Shown in pieces: positions 59,964-64,000 of a stretch of DNA of 64,000 nucleotides. A program made the position numbers and the translations under genes. Location: positions 124,001 to 188,000 of the forward strand of contig CAWDLE010000021.1 in NCBI GenBank assembly GCA_963803085.1. Direction: 5' to 3'. The notes under the pieces are model-generated. The model searched no databases, had not been told where the DNA came from, and saw nothing but the letters and a program-made list of their open reading frames with translations. Every line of letters starts with the position of its first letter. Position 1 is the stretch's first letter. The stretch is from JACVRW01 sp963803085 (GTDB taxonomy: Bacteria; Actinomycetota; Thermoleophilia; Solirubrobacterales; Thermoleophilaceae).

Positions 59964-62119
59964 GGACCGGTCCCAGGAGCGACCGCCACGGCGTCCACGG
60001 CCACCGCTCCCCGCTCGTGCACCAGCACGGGGTTCAGCTCGAGCAGCTCGAGTCTGTTGGCGAGCAGGAGGTCGCCGGCCGCGGCGGCCAGACGGGCGGC
60101 GGCCGCCACATCGAGCGCCGGGCGGCCGCGGCCGCCGGTGAAGAGGGCGGCCGCGCGCAGGGTGCGGAGCGCCGCCTCCACTCGCTCGGGCGAGGCGGGC
60201 AGCGGCACAAGGGCGACGTCGTCCAGCGCCTCGGTCCAGACGCCGCCCGCGCCCACCACGAGGCAGGGCACCACGGCGTCCGCGCGGGCGGCCACGAGCA
60301 GCTCGGCGCCGGGCGGCGCCATCCGCTCCACCAGCACGGCGGCACCATCGACGGCGAGCGCAGCGAGATCGCGATGCGCTGCCCTGACAGCCTCCTCGCT
60401 GCGCACGCCGAGGACCAGGGCGCCCACGTCCGCCTTGTGGTGCAACGACGGGGCGCTCAGCTTGACCGCCACGTGCCCGCCCAGCTCTGACAGAGCAACA
60501 ACCGCATCGTCCTCGCCGGAAACCAGGCGACCGTCGACCACCGGCAGGGAGGCGGCGCGAAGCAGCTCCTTGGCCTCGTGCTCGGCGAGCCAGCGCGAGC
60601 CGTTGGCTGCAGCGCGTGGCGATGCGCCCGCGGCGGGGGGCGGAGCGCCCGCCGGTTGCGGCGGCGCCGCCGCGCGGGCGGCTGCCGCGATCTCGCGCAG
60701 GCGCGCGGGATCGGCCAGGGGAGTCAGCACGGCGGCTGTGCAGGCCAGCCCGGTTCGGAGGCCGGCCACCGCGGGCACGCCCGCGTCGATGAAGGTGAGC
60801 GCAGCGTCCTCGTCGAGCAGCTCGGGCAGCGTCGACGAGACCATCACGGGCACCCGGCAGCGCGACGCGCCCAGGCGGATTCCCTCGCGGACGGCGGCCC
60901 ACGACCCTCCGCGCCCAGCGTCGGTGGCCTGGTCATAGAAGATCAGGATGCGGTCGATCGACGGGTCGTCTCCGACCGTGCCGATGATGTCGCTGAGCAG
61001 CTCGATGTCACCCCAGATCAGCGCCGTGTAGTCGAGCGGGTTGCCGACCGTGGCGGCCTCGGGCAGCAGGGCGCGCAGCCGCGCCGCCGTATCGCCGGCA
61101 AGCGGCGGGAGCCGAAGCCCGAGCCGCGCGCACTCGTCGGCGGCGAGCGCCGAGTCCCCGCCGGAACACGTGAGGATGGCGAGCCCGGAGGGGTCAGACC
61201 CCTTGAGCGTGGTCGACTCAAGGGGCGCTTCAAAGGGTCTGACCCCCGGCACCGCGAGGCTTTTCGCGATCTCCAGCAGGTCGTGCACGTCGTCGGCCCA
61301 CGCCGCGCCCGCCTCCTCCACGAGCGCCCGGAACACGCGCTGGTCGCCCGCCACAGCGCCCGTGTGCGCCGCGGCGGCAACCGCACCGGCCGTCGATTCG
61401 CCCGCCTTCAGCACCACCACGCCCACGCCGCGCTCGGCGCATTCCGCCAGCGCCTCGCACAGGAGTGCGCCGTCGCCGTCGCCCTCGAGGTAGAGCGCGA
61501 TCGAGCGCACGGTGTCGTCGCGCGCCAGTGCGGCCGTCCAGTCCGCTGGATCGACCGCCACCGAATTGCCGCATGAGACCACCGTGTGGAACCGGATGCC
61601 ACGCCTGGCCGCGAGCGCGTTCACGGCAACGTTGCCGCTCTGCGACACGAGCGCCACCGCTCCCGCGTCGAGGGTCCGCAGCGTGTCGCCCCACAGCGTC
61701 GCTCGCGAGTGCAGCGCGACGATCCCGTTTCCGTTCGGCCCACACACCGGAAGCGAATGCCGGGCGGCGGCCTCCTGGAGCCGGCGCTCGTGGTCGGCAC
61801 CGAGTGCGACCTCGCCGAAGCCCGCGCCGTACACGACGGCGCCGCCGCAGCCGAGCACGCCGGCCTCCTCCACGACATCCGCAACGCCCGCGGCCGGGAT
61901 GCCCACCACGACCGCATCCGGCGCCTCCGGCAGCTCCGCCAGCGACGGGAAGCACGGGAAGCCGTGCGCCTCGGCACGATTCGGATTCACGCCCCACACC
62001 GGGCCGGCAAAGCCCGCCGCGCGCAGGTTCAGGAGCGTCTCGCCCGCGTACGAGTCGTCGCGCTCGCTCGCGCCGACCACCGCGACGCTGCGCGGCCGCA
62101 GCAGCCGGGTGAGGTCCAT
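59960..62119 (-). CDS. NDP-forming acyl-CoA synthetase (acetate-CoA ligase, ADP-forming type), with embedded REP-like palindrome
   Basis: The 719-residue fused synthetase has the CoA-binding domain (SVAVVGASERDDSYAGETLL, PVWGVNPN), the ligase part with phospho-His252 (AAHTGAVAGDQ) and a C-terminal ATP-grasp domain (KLSAPSLHHKADVGALVLGV, ELLELNPVLV). Residues about 292-310 come from a palindromic REP-like insert of 57 bases that keeps the frame (PFEAPLESTTLKGSDP); see the repeat entry. It makes acyl-CoA from acid with ATP or GTP. It starts two bases before the acyl-CoA dehydrogenase stop, suggesting one operon. Confidence 0.9.
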   Translation of the reverse strand: MDLTRLLRPRSVAVVGASERDDSYAGETLLNLRAAGFAGPVWGVNPNRAEAHGFPCFPSLAELPEAPDAVVVGIPAAGVADVVEEAGVLGCGGAVVYGAGFGEVALGADHERRLQEAAARHSLPVCGPNGNGIVALHSRATLWGDTLRTLDAGAVALVSQSGNVAVNALAARRGIRFHTVVSCGNSVAVDPADWTAALARDDTVRSIALYLEGDGDGALLCEALAECAERGVGVVVLKAGESTAGAVAAAAHTGAVAGDQRVFRALVEEAGAAWADDVHDLLEIAKSLAVPGVRPFEAPLESTTLKGSDPSGLAILTCSGGDSALAADECARLGLRLPPLAGDTAARLRALLPEAATVGNPLDYTALIWGDIELLSDIIGTVGDDPSIDRILIFYDQATDAGRGGSWAAVREGIRLGASRCRVPVMVSSTLPELLDEDAALTFIDAGVPAVAGLRTGLACTAAVLTPLADPARLREIAAAARAAAPPQPAGAPPPAAGASPRAAANGSRWLAEHEAKELLRAASLPVVDGRLVSGEDDAVVALSELGGHVAVKLSAPSLHHKADVGALVLGVRSEEAVRAAHRDLAALAVDGAAVLVERMAPPGAELLVAARADAVVPCLVVGAGGVWTEALDDVALVPLPASPERVEAALRTLRAAALFTGGRGRPALDVAAAARLAAAAGDLLLANRLELLELNPVLVHERGAVAVDAVAVAPGTGP
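61190..61246. repeat. REP-like palindromic element inserted in frame in the acyl-CoA synthetase gene
   Basis: GGGGTCAGACCC (61190-61201) and GGGTCTGACCCC (61235-61246) are perfect inverted repeats, with an inner pair CCCCTTGAG (61199-61207) / CTCAAGGGG (61217-61225). GGGGTCAGACCCC-type palindromes are known as dispersed REP/RAYT-associated repeats in several phyla. Here 57 bases (19 codons) keep the reading frame open. No second copy and no RAYT transposase gene is seen in the window. Confidence 0.75.
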
Positions 62120-63321
62120 CAGTGCAGCGTACGCTCCACGCCGCGGCGCTCGAGCGCGCGCGCGATGATCAGCCGCTGGATCTCGCTCGTGCCCTCCCAG
62201 ATGCGGTCCACGCGCAGCTCGCGGAAGAATCGCTCGGCGACATTGGTGCGCATGTAGCCGCGTCCGCCGAAGATCTGCAGGCAGCGATCCGCGCAGCGGC
62301 AGGCGGCCTCGCTCACGAACAGCTTCGCAATAGAGGCCTTGGCATGCACGACCTTCGGATCCGCGCCGCCGTCGGCCAGCCGGGCGACCTCGATCGCCAG
62401 CAGCCGGCCCGCCGCGGCATCGGCCGCGGAGTCAGCCAGCGGGAAGGAGACGCCCTGGTAGTCGATGATCCGGTGGCCGCCCTGCTCACGCTCGATCGCC
62501 CAGGCGGTGGCCTCCTCGATCAGCCGCCACATCGAGCCCACGCCACGTGCCGCGATGCCCAGGCGCTCCTCGGTGAACCACGAGCGCTGGAGGTCGTCGC
62601 CACCGCCGACGCCGCCGATCACGGCGTCCTCGCCGACCTCGACCCCGGTGAAGCGGACCGTGGGATGACCGTGCGGGTAGGTGTGGCTGAACGGCGGGTC
62701 ATCGACGAGCTCGATGCCGCCGAGCGCGCGGTCCACGAGGAACAGGGTGGGCAGCTTCTCGCCGTCGACGAGCGCGTTCGCCATGACGATGTAGACGCTC
62801 GCCACGTCGCCGTAGGTCACGAACCACTTCTCGCCGTCGATCACCCAGCCGCTCTCGGTGCGCCGCGCCGTGGTCTCGATCCGCGACGGGTCGGAGCCCG
62901 CCTCGGCCTCGGTGACCGCATAGGCGTCGTGCAGCTCGCCGCGCAATGCCGGCTTGAGATAGCGCTCGATCTGCTCGGGCGAGCCGGTGCCGAGCACGTT
63001 GTAGGCGCCCGGCATGTGCCACGAGAGCGCGTTCGTGGAGCGTCCGAGCTGCTCCTCAACAAGGAACCACTCGACCTTCGACCAGCCCTGTCCGCCGTGC
63101 TCCACGGCATGGAGTCCGCCTGAGAGCCGAGCCTCCACAGCCTCGCTCTTGATCCGAGCCTTCAGCTCGTCGGGGATCCTCCCGCCGGCCCGCTCCGCGA
63201 GCTCCTCGTTCGGGATCAGGACCTCGTCGACGAAGCGCCGTGCCCGCTCGCGCAGTTCGAGCTGCTCCGGCGTGAAGTCGGCCGCGGTCTGGGCGGTCGG
63301 GGCGGCGGGGGTCACAGTCAT
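62119..63321 (-). CDS. Acyl-CoA dehydrogenase
   Basis: The 400-residue ACAD has AYAVTEAEAGSDPSRIETTARR and the FAD segment EKWFVTYGDVASVYIVMA, then QIFGGRGYMRTNVAERFFRELRVDRIWEGTSEIQRLIIA, where Glu of WEGT is the usual catalytic base. It oxidises an acyl-CoA and passes electrons to ETF. Its ATG overlaps the stop of the small upstream gene (ATGA), and the downstream synthetase supplies acyl-CoA. Confidence 0.93.
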   Translation of the reverse strand: MTVTPAAPTAQTAADFTPEQLELRERARRFVDEVLIPNEELAERAGGRIPDELKARIKSEAVEARLSGGLHAVEHGGQGWSKVEWFLVEEQLGRSTNALSWHMPGAYNVLGTGSPEQIERYLKPALRGELHDAYAVTEAEAGSDPSRIETTARRTESGWVIDGEKWFVTYGDVASVYIVMANALVDGEKLPTLFLVDRALGGIELVDDPPFSHTYPHGHPTVRFTGVEVGEDAVIGGVGGGDDLQRSWFTEERLGIAARGVGSMWRLIEEATAWAIEREQGGHRIIDYQGVSFPLADSAADAAAGRLLAIEVARLADGGADPKVVHAKASIAKLFVSEAACRCADRCLQIFGGRGYMRTNVAERFFRELRVDRIWEGTSEIQRLIIARALERRGVERTLH

Positions 63322-63614
63322 AGGCCGAGCTCCAGTTGTGAGTGGTTGTGCACGACGTCCTCCACGACCGCACGGGCGTCAGCCACGGATGGATCCTCCG
63401 AGCCCGCTGCAAGAGCCAGTGCGTCGGCCAGATAGCGGCGCCAGGCGCGCTTCGTTCCGCGCGTTACGAGCTGCTCCGCACGGGCGCGTTCGACCTCCAC
63501 CAGAGCGGCGGAAGGAGGCCCGCCCGCACGCAGCGTGGCGAGCGCTTCGGGCAGCTCCAGCTCGGGTTCGGGGGTGATCGAGAGCCATCTGTGGCGGGCG
63601 CCGAGTGGACGCAC
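63318..63614 (-). CDS. Small hypothetical protein upstream of the acyl-CoA dehydrogenase
   Basis: The 98-residue protein starts at a GTG at 63614. It is mostly helical (ALATLRAGGPPSAALVEVERARAEQLVTRGTKRAWRRYLADALALA). No motif is recognised. The ATGA coupling to the acyl-CoA dehydrogenase gene supports it as real and as part of that operon. Confidence 0.6.
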   Translation of the reverse strand: MRPLGARHRWLSITPEPELELPEALATLRAGGPPSAALVEVERARAEQLVTRGTKRAWRRYLADALALAAGSEDPSVADARAVVEDVVHNHSQLELGL

Positions 63615-63659
63615 GCCGGCATGTTATCATGCGACTGATCACAAAGTCAGGAATTGGAC
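63615..63659. promoter_or_regulatory. Shared promoter region between divergent operons
   Basis: The 45 bases between the hypothetical gene and the Rieske oxygenase form an AT-richer island (TTATCATGCGACTGATCACA). A GACT / AGTC and a CTGA / TCAG short inverted repeat overlap there. It should hold both promoters; a regulator site is likely but not proven. Confidence 0.45.
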
Positions 63660-64000
63660 GTGACCCTCACTGAACCCGCTCCACGACTGGCCCCGGCGCT
63701 CGATGCGCGCTATTACCGCGACCCGGAGCTGGCGGAGCTCGAGCAGACGCGGATCTTCGCCCGCAGCTGGCAGCTGGTGGCACACATCTCCCAGCTGCCC
63801 AACCCCGGCGATTACCTCACGGGCACGGCCGGCATCCAGCCCGTGCTCGTGCTGAGGGCCGACGACGGCAAGCTGCGGGCCTTCCGCAACGTCTGCCGCC
63901 ACCGCGGCTCGCGCCTCCTGAGCGGCTCGGGGCAGTGCGGCAAGGCGATCCGCTGCCTCTACCACGGCTGGACCTACCGCCTCGACGGCCAGCTGATCGG
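63660..64000 (+). CDS. Rieske-type oxygenase alpha subunit, 5' part
   Basis: The frame starts at the GTG at 63660 (AGGA upstream) and runs off the window end after 113 codons. It has ALDARYYRDPELAELEQTRIFARSWQLVAHISQLPNPGDYLTG, then the Rieske [2Fe-2S] ligands Cys79-x-His81 (NVCRHRG) and Cys99-x2-His102 (CLYHGW). This is the N-terminal part of aromatic-ring or choline/carnitine-type oxygenases; the catalytic iron domain is not in the window, so the substrate is open. Confidence 0.9.
   Translation, partial: MTLTEPAPRLAPALDARYYRDPELAELEQTRIFARSWQLVAHISQLPNPGDYLTGTAGIQPVLVLRADDGKLRAFRNVCRHRGSRLLSGSGQCGKAIRCLYHGWTYRLDGQLI

Noticed and set aside
1..64000. CRISPR array, prophage, integrase or tRNA-linked island
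   Set aside because: No regularly spaced repeats, phage genes, integrase or tRNA could be seen; gene content is ordinary core metabolism.

Overview
This 64 kb window is very GC-rich and tightly packed, with genes on both strands. Many adjacent genes share 4-base ATGA/GTGA/TTGA junctions. I infer a high-GC Gram-positive bacterium, most likely an actinobacterium of the class Thermoleophilia (Solirubrobacterales-like). The reasons are F420-type oxidoreductases, an actinobacterial KorA/KorB pair, a paired ArsA (Get3-like) locus, type IV pilus PilT, and a c-di-GMP riboswitch in front of a secreted subtilase. No rRNA, tRNA, prophage, integrase or CRISPR array is visible, so this looks like core chromosome.

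Layout. 1-3.8 kb: end of a zinc-finger protein, a small membrane protein, ArfB ribosome rescue factor, PfkB kinase, rhodanese, SDR and small proteins, one of them RemA-like. 3.8-9.6 kb: redox block with proton-translocating transhydrogenase (pntB-pntA2-pntA1), divergent from the 2-oxoacid:ferredoxin oxidoreductase korAB. 9.6-13 kb: GNAT, DUF1152 + mtnA (methionine salvage), and a TetR regulator with a perfect palindromic operator shared with a small membrane protein. 13-16.7 kb: four-gene osmoprotectant ABC importer. 17-23 kb: F420 oxidoreductases, sulfurtransferase, methyltransferase, alcohol dehydrogenase, hydrolase, quinone oxidoreductase. 23-27.3 kb: a c-di-GMP-I (GEMM) riboswitch leading a two-gene unit, a secreted S8 protease followed 3 bases later by a membrane GAF-GGDEF-EAL protein. 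27-36 kb: thiolase/SDR/dodecin, glpX, moeA, a second GGDEF protein, GntR and LuxR-type regulators. 36-41 kb: the primary sigma factor, pilT, a secreted S55 (SpoIVB-like) protein and AIM24. 41-50 kb: HxlR, two ArsA-like ATPases, ParA, an FtsZ with a ~145-residue N-terminal extension, gamma-glutamyltransferase, and a second secreted subtilase with a hairpin-rich leader. 50-58.8 kb: a Lon-N protein, unknowns, and a methyltransferase/CPBP/GH57/GT4 run that matches the order of the mycobacterial methylglucose lipopolysaccharide (MGLP) genes. 59-64 kb: flavin amine oxidase, NDP-forming acyl-CoA synthetase, acyl-CoA dehydrogenase and the start of a Rieske oxygenase.

How genes work together. The most interesting circuit is the riboswitch unit. 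The RNA should sense c-di-GMP, while the downstream GGDEF-EAL protein (intact active-site motifs and I-site) should make and/or degrade it, so the unit can feed back on itself while controlling a surface/secreted protease. A second RsbR-like-N/GGDEF protein and PilT nearby fit a c-di-GMP and surface-behaviour theme.

Caution on sequence quality: three genes (pntB, korB, an osmoprotectant permease) have their conserved protein split over two or three frames. Each can be restored by removing single bases, two of them in C4 and G5 runs. Assembly error is therefore as likely as gene decay.
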